Shown: piece after piece, positions 9,504-17,912 of the stretch
Position numbering within the stretch: the first letter of the stretch is position 1
How the letters are laid out: each line of letters begins with the position of its first letter
NCBI RefSeq assembly: GCF_003206615.1
Contig: NZ_PZJW01000008.1
Span: forward strand, 80,713-144,712
DNA: 64,000 nucleotides
Direction of reading: 5' to 3'
Source of the DNA: Salinicola acroporae
Lineage (GTDB): Bacteria; Pseudomonadota; Gammaproteobacteria; Pseudomonadales; Halomonadaceae
Notes under the pieces: model-generated
Seen by the model: the letters and a program-made list of their open reading frames with translations, nothing else
What the model was told of the DNA's origin: nothing
Database searches by the model: none
Made by a program: the position numbers and the translations under genes

Positions 9504-10892
9504 ATGGCGCAGGACCATGGGGACGGATCACGGGAATCGACGACACGGGAAGCGCGTTCCGAGGACACATTGCGCCTGGGCCTGGTCCCGGCACCGGAGC
9601 TGCCGGAGCGGGTCGCCGGCCAGATCGCCGACGAGCTGTCCGACCTGCTCGGGCGCCACACCGATGATCGTCATCGGTGGCGGGTGGAGTGCGTCACCGA
9701 CGCACTGGTCGGGGCCGAGGACTCGGCGGACAACGTCATCGACCAGGCAGAGCGGATCAAGCGTGACCACGGCTGGCACTACGTGGTCTGCATTACCGAC
9801 CTGCCGCTCTTCCGCGATGGCCGCCTGACACTGGCGGAAGCCAGCGAGAATCTGGGCGTGGCGATCATCTCGCAGCCCGCGCTGGGCATTTCGCCGCTCA
9901 GGCGGCGGTTGCGCGAGGCGATCCTGCATCTGGTCAACGAGATGCATCACGGCAGCGATGGTGAAGAGCGCGAGCGCCAGCAACGACATCTCGAGCAGCG
10001 ACGAGAGGCCCGAGAACGGAGCGGGATTCGCAATCGCAATTCACGCGAGCTGATGGCTTGGCGGCTCTCCGAGCGATTGGTTCCGATACGGCGGGTCACG
10101 CCGTCCGATGAGCGCGAAAAGCATATCGATGTGCGCTTCTTCAGCGCCGGCAAGTGGCGGGGATACGCCAAACTGCTCGGCGGCATGGTGCGGGCCAATC
10201 GCCCCTGGACCATCCTGCCCGCCTTCCGCCGTATCGTCGCGGTAGCCTTCGCCACCGGCGCCTACGGCCTGATCTTTCCGTCGCTGTGGAAACTCAGCGC
10301 CGCCTACGAGCTCTACCGTTTCGTGATTCTGATGATCGCCGCCATGGCAGCGATGGTGACCTGGCTGATACTCGATCACGGCCTGTGGGAACCCAGGCGA
10401 TACAGCGGATCGAACCGCCTGACGAGCTTCTACAATCTGACCACGGTGCTGACGCTGACGGCGGGCGTTGCCTGCTATTACGTCATCCTGTTCGCGCTGT
10501 TTCTGGCGGCGGTGATCCTGTTCGTCCCTGCCGATCTACTGGAGACGACAGTTGGCCAGTCGATCAACTGGCTCAACTTTCCCGCCTTGGCCTGGCTCGC
10601 CGCCTCGGTGGCCACCGTCGCCGGCGCCCTGGGATCGAGTCTGGAGAGCGACGAAACGATCCGCAGCGCGACCTACGGCTATCGCCAGCAGCTTCGCCAG
10701 CGCAAGGTCAAGGAGCGCCAGCAGCAGGCACAGGAGGAGCGCCAAGGCGGCGCGAACAAGGGCGGCGCAGAGATACGCGGCACGGACAAGGAAAGTGACA
10801 ACGGAAATGGTGGAAATGAGGACTACGAGAATGGCGTTGGCGCAGCCGAGGATCGCAAGGCAGGCCGTGGCGAGCCCCCTGGCGACGAGTGA
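9504..10892 (+). CDS. Uncharacterised polytopic membrane protein with a soluble N-terminal domain
   Basis: This 462-residue protein starts at the ATG at 9504, 9 bases after AAGGAAGGAG; a TTG at 9495 is too close to that site. Residues about 20-150 form a soluble alpha/beta-looking domain with LRLGLVPAPELPERVA, HYVVCITDLPLFR and GVAIISQPALGI. From memory, similar domains occur in actinobacterial proteins labelled methylene-tetrahydrofolate dehydrogenase, a label I do not trust. A very charged linker follows (about 155-185). Then come four or five transmembrane segments (about 240-375), and a Gln/Lys/Arg/Glu-rich tail (about 390-462). Function unknown; it stands alone between the LysR gene and aroC. 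Confidence 0.85.
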   Translation: MAQDHGDGSRESTTREARSEDTLRLGLVPAPELPERVAGQIADELSDLLGRHTDDRHRWRVECVTDALVGAEDSADNVIDQAERIKRDHGWHYVVCITDLPLFRDGRLTLAEASENLGVAIISQPALGISPLRRRLREAILHLVNEMHHGSDGEERERQQRHLEQRREARERSGIRNRNSRELMAWRLSERLVPIRRVTPSDEREKHIDVRFFSAGKWRGYAKLLGGMVRANRPWTILPAFRRIVAVAFATGAYGLIFPSLWKLSAAYELYRFVILMIAAMAAMVTWLILDHGLWEPRRYSGSNRLTSFYNLTTVLTLTAGVACYYVILFALFLAAVILFVPADLLETTVGQSINWLNFPALAWLAASVATVAGALGSSLESDETIRSATYGYRQQLRQRKVKERQQQAQEERQGGANKGGAEIRGTDKESDNGNGGNEDYENGVGAAEDRKAGRGEPPGDE

Positions 10893-10922
10893 TCGCCGCC
10901 AGGGTCGAGGCCTTCGCCGAGT

Positions 10923-12014
10923 CTAGCGCTGGCCCAGACGCGGGGTGGCTACCCGCACATCGCCGTTCTGCCCCCGGTGGCGCAGCAGGTGATCGATCAG
11001 CGTCAGCGCCATCATCGCCTCGGCGATCGGCGTGGCGCGAATGCCGACGCAGGGATCGTGACGGCCCTTGGTGACCACCTCCACCGGCTCGCCGTGCACG
11101 TCGATGGAACGCCCCGGCCGGGTGATGCTGGAGGTCGGCTTCAGCGCCAGATGCGCGACGATCGGCTGGCCGCTGGAGATCCCACCGAGCACGCCACCGG
11201 CATGGTTGGAGAGAAAGCCCTCAGGCGTCATCTCGTCGCGATGTTCGCTCCCGCGTTGCGCCACGACACCGAAGCCGTCGCCGATCTCGACGCCCTTCAC
11301 CGCGTTGATGCCCATCAGGGCGTGGGCGAGGTCGGCATCCAGCCGGTCGAAGACCGGTTCGCCCAGCCCCACCGGAACGCCCTCGGCAACCACGGTGATT
11401 CTCGCGCCGACCGAATCCTGGTCGCGGCGCAGCTGATCCATGTAGGCCTCGAGTTCCGGGAGCCTGGCCGGATCGGGACAGAAGAACGGGTTGTCGTCCA
11501 CCCCCTCCCAGCTCTTGAAGTCGAGCTCGATCGGTCCGAGCTGGCTCATGTAGCCGCGCACCCGGATGCCCTGCTGCGCCAGCCAGGCCTTGGCGATGGC
11601 ACCCGCGGCCACCCGCATCGCGGTCTCGCGAGCGCTGGAGCGTCCGCCGCCCCGATAGTCGCGGACGCCGTACTTGTGGTGGTAGGTGTAGTCGGCGTGC
11701 GCCGGCCGGAATTGCTCGGCGATCTTGGAATAGTCCTTGGAGCGCTGGTCGGTGTTCTCGATCAACAGCCCGATCGGCGTGCCGGTGGTTCTGCCCTCGA
11801 AGACCCCGGAGAGGATTCTCACCTGGTCGGGCTCCCGGCGCTGGGTGGTATGACGCGAGGAGCCGGGGCGACGGCGATCCAGGTCGACCTGAAGGTCCGT
11901 TTCGCCGATCTGGAGTCCCGGCGGGCAGCCATCGACGATGGCGCCCAGCGCGGGGCCGTGACTCTCACCGAATGTGGTGACGGTGAACAGTTTGCCGAAG
12001 GTGTTGCCGGACAT
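10923..12014 (-). CDS. aroC: Chorismate synthase
   Basis: AroC removes phosphate from EPSP to give chorismate, the last common step to aromatic amino acids; it needs reduced FMN. The 363-residue protein starts [20 protein letters not shown], a diagnostic opening. FMN-binding segments are [14 protein letters not shown]-like ([14 protein letters not shown] near 104) and [19 protein letters not shown] (near 119-137). [15 protein letters not shown] and [18 protein letters not shown] close the C-terminal region. It lies 33 bases downstream of prmB on the same strand, the conserved prmB-aroC order. Confidence 0.97.
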   Translation of the reverse strand: MSGNTFGKLFTVTTFGESHGPALGAIVDGCPPGLQIGETDLQVDLDRRRPGSSRHTTQRREPDQVRILSGVFEGRTTGTPIGLLIENTDQRSKDYSKIAEQFRPAHADYTYHHKYGVRDYRGGGRSSARETAMRVAAGAIAKAWLAQQGIRVRGYMSQLGPIELDFKSWEGVDDNPFFCPDPARLPELEAYMDQLRRDQDSVGARITVVAEGVPVGLGEPVFDRLDADLAHALMGINAVKGVEIGDGFGVVAQRGSEHRDEMTPEGFLSNHAGGVLGGISSGQPIVAHLALKPTSSITRPGRSIDVHGEPVEVVTKGRHDPCVGIRATPIAEAMMALTLIDHLLRHRGQNGDVRVATPRLGQR

Positions 12015-12047
12015 GCACGATCCTCAGAAAAGGGTAAAAGCTCGCAA

Positions 12048-13019
12048 TCAACGCGCTTGGGAAGCGGCGAAAACATCCGCGTGGGTATCGAGATCCTCGG
12101 CACTGAGTGCGAAAACGCCTTCGCCCCCGCGCTCGAACTCGAGCCATAGGAACGGCACCGTCGGAAAAGCCGCCTCGAGATGGTGCTGGGAGTTGCCGAC
12201 CTCGACGATCAGCATACCGCCATCGTTCAGATAGGTCCGCGCCTCGCGCAGGATGCGTCGCACGATGTCGAGACCGTCTCGACCAGCGCCCAGCGCCAGG
12301 TCGGGTTCGTGGCGATACTCCGCTGGCATCGCCGCCAGATCGCGACTGTCGACATAGGGCGGGTTGCTGACAATCAGGTCGTAGCGCTGCCCGGCAACCC
12401 CCTCGAACAGGTCGGAGGCCACGGCACGCACGCGCCGGCCGACGTCGTGGCGCACGATGTTGGCCTTGGCCACGTCGAGGGCATCGACGCTGATATCGAC
12501 CAGGTCCACCTCGCAGGTCGGCAGGTGAAGCGCGGTGGCGATGCCCATGCAGCCGGAGCCGGTGCAGAGATCGAGGACGCGAGCCGGGGGCCTGTCGTCG
12601 AACCAGGCCGAGAACCCCTGCTCGATCAGCTCCGCCGTCGGCGAACGCGGAATCAGTACCCGTTCGTCGACCTCGAACGGGAAGCCGGCAAAAAACGCCT
12701 CGCCGATCAGGTAAGGCAGCGGCTGGCGCGTCTCGATCCGAGTCCTGACCAGTGCCACGATGCGTTCGCGCTCGATGCCCAGAAGCCGCGAATCGAGTAC
12801 GGCCGGGTCGACGTCCCAGGGCAGGTGCAGTGCACCCAGCACCAGTGCCACCGCTTCGTCCCAGGCGCTGTCGGTGCCGTGGCCAAAATGGAGGCGGTGG
12901 GCATGGAATTCGCTGGTTGCCCAACGCAGGCAGTCCCTCACGCTGAACAGATCGGCGACGATGGCATCGTCGGCTAGCGTCAGGGTCGACGGCAAACGGG
13001 GCATGGACGGGACTCGCAT
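12048..13019 (-). CDS. prmB: Ribosomal protein uL3 glutamine N5-methyltransferase
   Basis: PrmB methylates a glutamine of ribosomal protein L3. The 323-residue protein shows the SAM motif LDLCTGSGCMGIA (near 138-150) and the glutamine-methyltransferase signature NPPYVD (near 207-212). The N-terminal PrmB-type helical region (DCLRWATSEFHAHRLHFGHGTD) separates it from PrmC. An alternative start five codons later (MPRLPSTL) is possible. It precedes aroC in an operon and diverges from smrB, the arrangement known from E. coli and Pseudomonas. Confidence 0.94.
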   Translation of the reverse strand: MRVPSMPRLPSTLTLADDAIVADLFSVRDCLRWATSEFHAHRLHFGHGTDSAWDEAVALVLGALHLPWDVDPAVLDSRLLGIERERIVALVRTRIETRQPLPYLIGEAFFAGFPFEVDERVLIPRSPTAELIEQGFSAWFDDRPPARVLDLCTGSGCMGIATALHLPTCEVDLVDISVDALDVAKANIVRHDVGRRVRAVASDLFEGVAGQRYDLIVSNPPYVDSRDLAAMPAEYRHEPDLALGAGRDGLDIVRRILREARTYLNDGGMLIVEVGNSQHHLEAAFPTVPFLWLEFERGGEGVFALSAEDLDTHADVFAASQAR

Positions 13020-13162
13020 CAGGCTGAAAAACGGACGACGATTGTACCCTCAAGGGGGGCGGGTTCACAGCCGGCCATGCCACGAAGCCCGGAATCGTTT
13101 ACCCTTTGCGCCGCGCGACGATTCCAGCCGGCACGACGATGGCAAGCGGAGGTTCCACGGTC

Positions 13163-13735
13163 ATGACTTCAGGCGACGATGACGATCACAACGCGTTCCG
13201 CGACGCGCTGAAGGCGGCCGGCGTCAGGCGGCTCAGCGTCAATCGCGCCGCCGTCGGCAAGCCACGCCGCAGCGACATCAACGCCGACATCCGTCGTGAA
13301 GCCGCCGAACAGGCGCCGGCGGTGGTGCAGTCCCAGCTCTCCGACGGTGGCGTCGAGGCCGTCACACCGCACCAGCGGCTGGAGTTCGCGATCCCCGATC
13401 TCCCCCAGCGCACCTTCGCCAAGCTCAAGCGCGGTCACATCGCCTGGGAGGGCGGACTCGACCTCCATGGCCACACCCTCGACGAGGCGCGCCTCGAGCT
13501 CGAATCGTTCATCGACGACGCCATCGCCAACCGGGTCCGCTGCGTATTGGTGGTCCACGGCAAGGCCCGCGGCTATCGCGGCAGTGGCGCGGACTACCCG
13601 CTGATCAAGAGCCACGTCAATGCCTGGCTCAAGAACTGGTCGCGAGTGATCGCTTTCTGCTCCGCCAGCGAGATCGACGGCGGCACCGGCGCGCTCTACG
13701 TTCTGCTGCGCACCCGGGCCGACTCAAGCCGCTGA
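13163..13735 (+). CDS. smrB: Smr-domain endonuclease SmrB
   Basis: SmrB cuts mRNA between collided ribosomes in E. coli and so triggers ribosome rescue. The 190-residue protein from the ATG at 13163 (GCGGAGG about 10 bases upstream) has a charged N-terminal arm and a C-terminal Smr domain (about 95-188). The key motifs LDLHGHTLDEA and LVVHGKARGYRG are intact, with the DLHG His and the HGKG-type loop. Upstream ATGs at 13106 and 13139 would add up to 19 residues but have weaker ribosome-binding sites. Divergent from prmB, as is usual. Confidence 0.9.
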   Translation: MTSGDDDDHNAFRDALKAAGVRRLSVNRAAVGKPRRSDINADIRREAAEQAPAVVQSQLSDGGVEAVTPHQRLEFAIPDLPQRTFAKLKRGHIAWEGGLDLHGHTLDEARLELESFIDDAIANRVRCVLVVHGKARGYRGSGADYPLIKSHVNAWLKNWSRVIAFCSASEIDGGTGALYVLLRTRADSSR

Positions 13736-13888
13736 ACCGTCACCTGGAGCGCCCGGACAACGCGAACCCCGCCGCCGAGCGGGCAGGAGCGCGCGGCGAG
13801 GCGAGAGAGACAGGGCTCGGGATTGGGATTGAGATCGGGCGAACTCGCGCGCGACCGCAGTGCTCGCCCAGGCCATCATGCCGTGTCT

Positions 13889-14965
13889 TCAACCGTGCCG
13901 CTTGGGCGACGACAGCGGCAGGGGCAGCCGCCCCTGCGGGTCGCCGCTGCTGGAAGGATGGCGGCGGCCATCGACCGGCTCACCGGCCACCATGGTGCGG
14001 TCGCGCTGGCGCTCATGGCGGTCCAGGGCCTGGGCGGTGAGATAGCGCCCCAGCTCGATCAGCGCTTCCGCGCGATGGAACTCGTAGGCCCCGCAGACAC
14101 TCTTGGGCACGTCGATCAGGATATCGGGCGGATAGCCGGCGACCTTGTACTTGGCCAGCGCCGCCTGGGTGATATCGAACGAGGCCAGCATCATGTCCAG
14201 CTTGCTCCAGGCACGCTCGGTCTGGCTGGACCAGCTGACATTCTCGGACGCTTCCTCCTCGTCGTTGAACGAGGAGACCATGCCCTGGACCCGCGTGCGC
14301 ACGTTCTTCAGCCAGCCACTGAAGCTCTTGCCCTCCGCCTCGCGTTCGATCTCGCGGGCATGCTCCTGGGCCGCCTGATCGGCCGGCAGTAACTCTTCCA
14401 GCGTTACCGGCCGCGGCGTCTGGGCGGTGGCATTGACCGCCAGCACCAGATCCGCGTCGACCGACACCGTGGGAATGATCGGAAGCGGGTTCAGCAGTCC
14501 GCCGTCGACCAGGACGTGGCCGTTTTCCTGGACCGGCGTGATGATTCCCGGTACCGCGATCGAAGCACGGATCGCCCGCAGCAGTGGCCCGCTCTGGAAC
14601 CACACCTCGCGCTGACGTCCCAGGTCCGTGGCCACGGCGGTGAACGGCATCGGCAGATCCTCGATCCGGATGTCGCCGACCAGCGACTCCAGCTTGGTCA
14701 TGACCTTGCCGGCGCGCATCGCGCCCATGGCGCTCCAGGTGATGTCGACCAGCCGCAGCACGTCGAAATAGTCGAGCTTACAGACCCAGTCGCGATAGGC
14801 ATCGAGCTGGCCGGCGGCATGGATCCCACCGATCAGGGCCCCCATCGAGCAACCGGAGATCGAGGCGATCTCGTAGCCTCGTGCCTCGAGCTCCTCGATC
14901 ACGCCGATATGCGCGTAGCCCCGCGCACCACCACTCCCCAATACCAACGAGACTCGAGGTTTCAT
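13889..14965 (-). CDS. Patatin-like phospholipase (RssA family)
   Basis: This 358-residue cytoplasmic or membrane-associated protein belongs to the RssA/patatin group of serine acylhydrolases. MKPRVSLVLGSGGARGYAHIG carries the oxyanion-hole glycines at 10-14, ISGCSMGALIGG holds the G-x-S-x-G nucleophile near residue 42, and HVLVDGGLLNPLP holds the catalytic Asp. The lipid substrate is not predictable. The ATG at 14965 overlaps the stop of the upstream hydrolase as ATGA. The C-terminal 30 residues (RHERQRDRTMVAGEP onward) look low-complexity and variable. Confidence 0.9.
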   Translation of the reverse strand: MKPRVSLVLGSGGARGYAHIGVIEELEARGYEIASISGCSMGALIGGIHAAGQLDAYRDWVCKLDYFDVLRLVDITWSAMGAMRAGKVMTKLESLVGDIRIEDLPMPFTAVATDLGRQREVWFQSGPLLRAIRASIAVPGIITPVQENGHVLVDGGLLNPLPIIPTVSVDADLVLAVNATAQTPRPVTLEELLPADQAAQEHAREIEREAEGKSFSGWLKNVRTRVQGMVSSFNDEEEASENVSWSSQTERAWSKLDMMLASFDITQAALAKYKVAGYPPDILIDVPKSVCGAYEFHRAEALIELGRYLTAQALDRHERQRDRTMVAGEPVDGRRHPSSSGDPQGRLPLPLSSPKRHG

Positions 14966-15843
14966 GACACGCACTCCCCGACGGTCGATTGATGCCAGCG
15001 TACGATTTCGGCCGCCACCTGCGCTACTCTGATTCGCTCCAGATGCAGGTGATGACCGCCGGAGACGATGCGCCGTTCGAGCCTGGCGAGCCGACGGCAG
15101 GCATCGCCGAGGTGCGGGTGCTGGTTCAATACCCCGCCCGAGGCCTGCAACAGCAATACCGGTGCCCGAATCGCGGCGACCGTCTCCAGCATCTGGTCCG
15201 GCGTCCAGCGCAGCAGCGACGGCCAGGTCAAGCGCCGGTCGGTGCACCAGCGGTAGCCCCCATCCTGCGCTCTCGCCAGGTTTCGCTCGACGATGGGCCG
15301 CACCGTATCCGCATCGATCGGGGTGACCCCGCCCCGGACCCGTGCGGCGACAGCGTCTTCCACACTCGGGTAGCCGCCGGTATCGCCGCGTGACCGAGCG
15401 CGCGCCGCCAGGGCCGCCTGCAGCTGTGCCACCGTTTCGGCCGGTTCGTTGGTGGTCGAGGCGAGCCCGTCGATCAGAACCAGCCGCGCCACCCGCGCCG
15501 GCATCGCCGCGGCGACCAGGCTGGCGACCCCCGCCCCCATCGAGTGGCCGACCAGCGTCGCGGAGCGCAGGCTCAACCCGTCCAGCGCCTCGAGCACGTC
15601 GGGGACGTAGCCCCACAGTGGATAGTCGGCGCGCTCGCCGCGATGCGGCGAATGACCATGTCCCGGCAAGTCCAGCGCCACCAGGCGGATGCCCAGCTCG
15701 GCGACCAGCGCCGGCGCCAGGCGAGCGAAGGACGCGGCATTGTCGAGCCAGCCATGCAGGGCTACCCAGGTTGGCGCAGCCTCGTCGCCCCAGCTCAATG
15801 CCGCCAGCCGCCCTTCTCCCAATACCGTTTCTGTCGGTCTCAC
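14962..15843 (-). CDS. Alpha/beta hydrolase
   Basis: A 293-residue alpha/beta-hydrolase-fold protein, probably an esterase or lipase-like enzyme of unknown substrate. WVALHGWLDNAASF gives the HG oxyanion motif, VGHSMGAG (near 107) the serine nucleophile elbow, and SGGHHLHLE near the C-terminus the catalytic His. I chose the GTG at 15843: it overlaps the stop of the preceding hydrolase as GTGA and has GGGAGAG 6 bases upstream. It is the middle gene of a three-gene coupled operon (hydrolase, hydrolase, patatin). Confidence 0.88.
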   Translation of the reverse strand: MRPTETVLGEGRLAALSWGDEAAPTWVALHGWLDNAASFARLAPALVAELGIRLVALDLPGHGHSPHRGERADYPLWGYVPDVLEALDGLSLRSATLVGHSMGAGVASLVAAAMPARVARLVLIDGLASTTNEPAETVAQLQAALAARARSRGDTGGYPSVEDAVAARVRGGVTPIDADTVRPIVERNLARAQDGGYRWCTDRRLTWPSLLRWTPDQMLETVAAIRAPVLLLQASGGVLNQHPHLGDACRRLARLERRIVSGGHHLHLERIRVAQVAAEIVRWHQSTVGECVS

Positions 15844-16646
15844 GCGCGCTCTCCCAACATCTCGCCAACGGCCCTGACGATCGCCTCGCGAGTGGCTTCT
15901 GGTTGTTCGAACGGGAACATGTGTCCCCCGGGCACGCAACGAAGTCGAATGCCCAGCCGCTCGAGCGAGCGTCGCCGACCGGGCGTCAACAGGTCGGACT
16001 GCTCACCGGCGATTACCGTCAGCGGCACGGCGAGCTTGCGCAGCACCGACGTCAGGTGATCGGGCAGGTGGCGAAACACGGCCGCTTCGGTTCGGGGCGC
16101 ATATCGCAAGCTGGCCGCGCCGCTGTCATCGTCGATTGTCGTCGCTCCGGTGACGTAGTCGCTCATGGCAGTCTCGGTGAAGCGCTGAAATAGCGAGCGA
16201 CGACGCAGTGCCGCCGCCATGGCGTCGCGACTGGGCCAGGTCTCGCGGCGTTTCAGCGTCTTGCCCGCCGGCGTCACCCGGTCGACGAACCCCGTCAGCT
16301 TGGCGGCCTTCAACATCCAGGCATCGCGCCCGAGCAGCAGTGGGGGGTCCAGCGCCACCACGGCCCGGAAACGTTGCGGCGCCTTGGCCGCGGCCATGAT
16401 CGACAACACCCCGCCCATGGAGTGGCCCACGGCCACGACCGGCGCGGCCAGCGGCTCGATCGCGGCGAGATACTCTTCGCGAAGCGACAGCCAGTTGCGC
16501 CCGACCGGGTAGCGGGGGTCGTGAGCCAGACGATCCAGCGGATGCAATTCGAAATGCCCCGCCAACGGCGACAGCAGCGTCCGGTAACTGGCGCCGGTGA
16601 AGCCGTTGGCGTGGGCGAAGACCAGTGGATAAGGCAGCATCGACAT
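15840..16646 (-). CDS. Alpha/beta hydrolase, first gene of the hydrolase/patatin operon
   Basis: A 268-residue alpha/beta-hydrolase. YPLVFAHANGFTGASYR near the start is the oxyanion strand, AVGHSMGG (near 75) the nucleophile elbow, GEQSDLLTPGRR the acid-residue loop, and PGGHMFPFEQPE the catalytic His. The HANGF form is typical of a small subgroup of uncharacterised bacterial hydrolases. It is only distantly similar to the next gene, so I see two family members rather than a recent duplication. Both downstream genes start inside the preceding stop, implying coupled translation and a shared lipid or ester task. Confidence 0.88.
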   Translation of the reverse strand: MSMLPYPLVFAHANGFTGASYRTLLSPLAGHFELHPLDRLAHDPRYPVGRNWLSLREEYLAAIEPLAAPVVAVGHSMGGVLSIMAAAKAPQRFRAVVALDPPLLLGRDAWMLKAAKLTGFVDRVTPAGKTLKRRETWPSRDAMAAALRRRSLFQRFTETAMSDYVTGATTIDDDSGAASLRYAPRTEAAVFRHLPDHLTSVLRKLAVPLTVIAGEQSDLLTPGRRRSLERLGIRLRCVPGGHMFPFEQPEATREAIVRAVGEMLGERA

Positions 16647-16759
16647 CCAAATTCCCTTAGACTATCGGCTATACATTTTTACCGCTTCATCTTGCCGACG
16701 CTATCGTCGACACGCTCGTCGAACGCGCGTTCGAAGCGTTTGCCAAAAAGGATTGTACT

Positions 16760-16870
16760 GTGTCTCGCAAAGGATCCCATCGCGACACGCGTCTGCGTAA
16801 CCGATTATTCTGGACCCTGTTGATCGTCGCGCTGATCGTCGGCTTCTGGCTGGTACGCAGCGGAGAGTGA
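16760..16870 (+). CDS. Small single-pass membrane peptide (36 aa) before the AEC permease
   Basis: A GTG-start frame of 36 codons lies 3 bases before the permease start. AAGGA is about 8 bases upstream of the GTG. The peptide has a basic N-terminus (SRKGSHRDTRLRNR), one hydrophobic helix (LFWTLLIVALIVGFWLV, residues 17-33) and a short RSGE tail, which is a classic small inner-membrane protein layout with cytoplasmic N-terminus by the positive-inside rule. Its tight spacing suggests cotranslation with the permease. No family is recognised, and chance cannot be excluded at this length. Confidence 0.6.
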   Translation: MSRKGSHRDTRLRNRLFWTLLIVALIVGFWLVRSGE

Positions 16871-16873
16871 ACG

Positions 16874-17821
16874 ATGGGGCTGCTGGCCGCCTTTACCCAT
16901 ACGCTGGAGATCACGCTCCCCGTCTTCCTGATGGTCTTTCTGGGCCTCGGTCTCAAGCGCATCGGCTGGATCGACGCCCATTTCATCACCACGGCGTCGA
17001 TGCTGGTGTTCAAGGTCACCATGCCGGCGCTGCTGTTCCTCAGCATCGTCAAGGCCGATCTGAACCGTGCGCTGCAACCGGAGCTGATCGGTTACTTCAT
17101 CGGCTATACCGTGCTCAGTTTCTTCCTCGCCTGGGCCTGGGCAGTCTGGCGACACCCACGGATAGAGCGCGGCATCTTCACCCAGGGTGCATTCCGGGCC
17201 AACAACGGTATCGTCGGACTGGCGCTGGCCGCTGGCCAATACGGCGACTACGGTCTCTCCGTCGGTGGCGTGCTGGCCGGTGCCGTCATCGTCATCTACA
17301 ACGTCTTTTCGGTCTTCATTCTGTCGTTCTACAGCGACCAGATCACCACTGACTTCCGCAGCCTGGCCAAGAACCTGGCCAAAAACCCCCTGATCCTGAG
17401 CGTGGTCTTCGCCATTCCGGTGGCGCTGTCGGGCATCGAGCTGCCCGGCTGGGCCATGACCTCGGGCGGCTATCTCGCCGGCATGTCGCTGCCGCTGGGG
17501 TTGATCTGCATCGGCGGTACGCTATCGGTCAGCGCGTTCAAGCGCAGCAGCAGCATCGCACTCGATGCCAGCCTGTGGAAGCTGGTCTGGGTTCCGCTGT
17601 TCGGGATTGCCGGGGCGCTTGCCATGGGCATCCACGGTCCGGCCCTGGGGATCCTGTTCCTTTACCTGGGCTGCCCCGGGGCGGCGGCCAGCTTCGTCAT
17701 GGCCAAGGCGTTCAAGGCCAATGACAAGCTGGCCGCCAATATCATCGTCATCACCACGTTCGCCTCCATGTTCACCTTGAGCCTGGGGCTTTTCCTGCTG
17801 AAGTGGCTGGCGCTGGTATAG
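16874..17821 (+). CDS. AEC-family permease (auxin efflux carrier / malate permease type)
   Basis: A 315-residue, ten-helix transporter of the AEC family, which in bacteria includes malonate and malate permeases. Two five-helix repeats can be read: LPVFLMVFLGLGLKRIGWID opens the first, and LAKNLAKNPLILSVVFAIPVALSGIELP the second. The conserved asparagine segment FRANNGIVGLALA in helix 4 and LGCPGAAASFVMA near the C-terminus are family hallmarks. The substrate is not deducible from sequence. It follows the 36-codon peptide and ends at a shared convergent terminator. Confidence 0.92.
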   Translation: MGLLAAFTHTLEITLPVFLMVFLGLGLKRIGWIDAHFITTASMLVFKVTMPALLFLSIVKADLNRALQPELIGYFIGYTVLSFFLAWAWAVWRHPRIERGIFTQGAFRANNGIVGLALAAGQYGDYGLSVGGVLAGAVIVIYNVFSVFILSFYSDQITTDFRSLAKNLAKNPLILSVVFAIPVALSGIELPGWAMTSGGYLAGMSLPLGLICIGGTLSVSAFKRSSSIALDASLWKLVWVPLFGIAGALAMGIHGPALGILFLYLGCPGAAASFVMAKAFKANDKLAANIIVITTFASMFTLSLGLFLLKWLALV

Positions 17822-17841
17822 CCGGCCACTGCCATCCCTCG

Positions 17842-17875
17842 AAAAAAACGGGCCGCTCTCTCGAGCGGCCCGTTT
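17842..17875. terminator. Bidirectional terminator between AEC permease and semialdehyde dehydrogenase
   Basis: A 13-bp perfect stem (17846-17858 with 17863-17875) around TCTC. Read on the minus strand it is followed by an unbroken T run (17848-17842), making it a strong terminator for the six-gene sugar-acid operon; the plus-strand side has a shorter TTT. Confidence 0.9.
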
Positions 17876-17912
17876 CACGGTCGTGCCAGGGATCGGCACC
17901 CGGGCCGAGGAT

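Noticed and set aside
13889-15868. A 659-codon open minus-strand frame that includes the patatin gene
   Set aside because: Only the part from 14965 on is patatin. The N-terminal 301 codons are a shifted reading of the upstream hydrolase gene (Arg/Gly/Ala-rich) and have no independent support.
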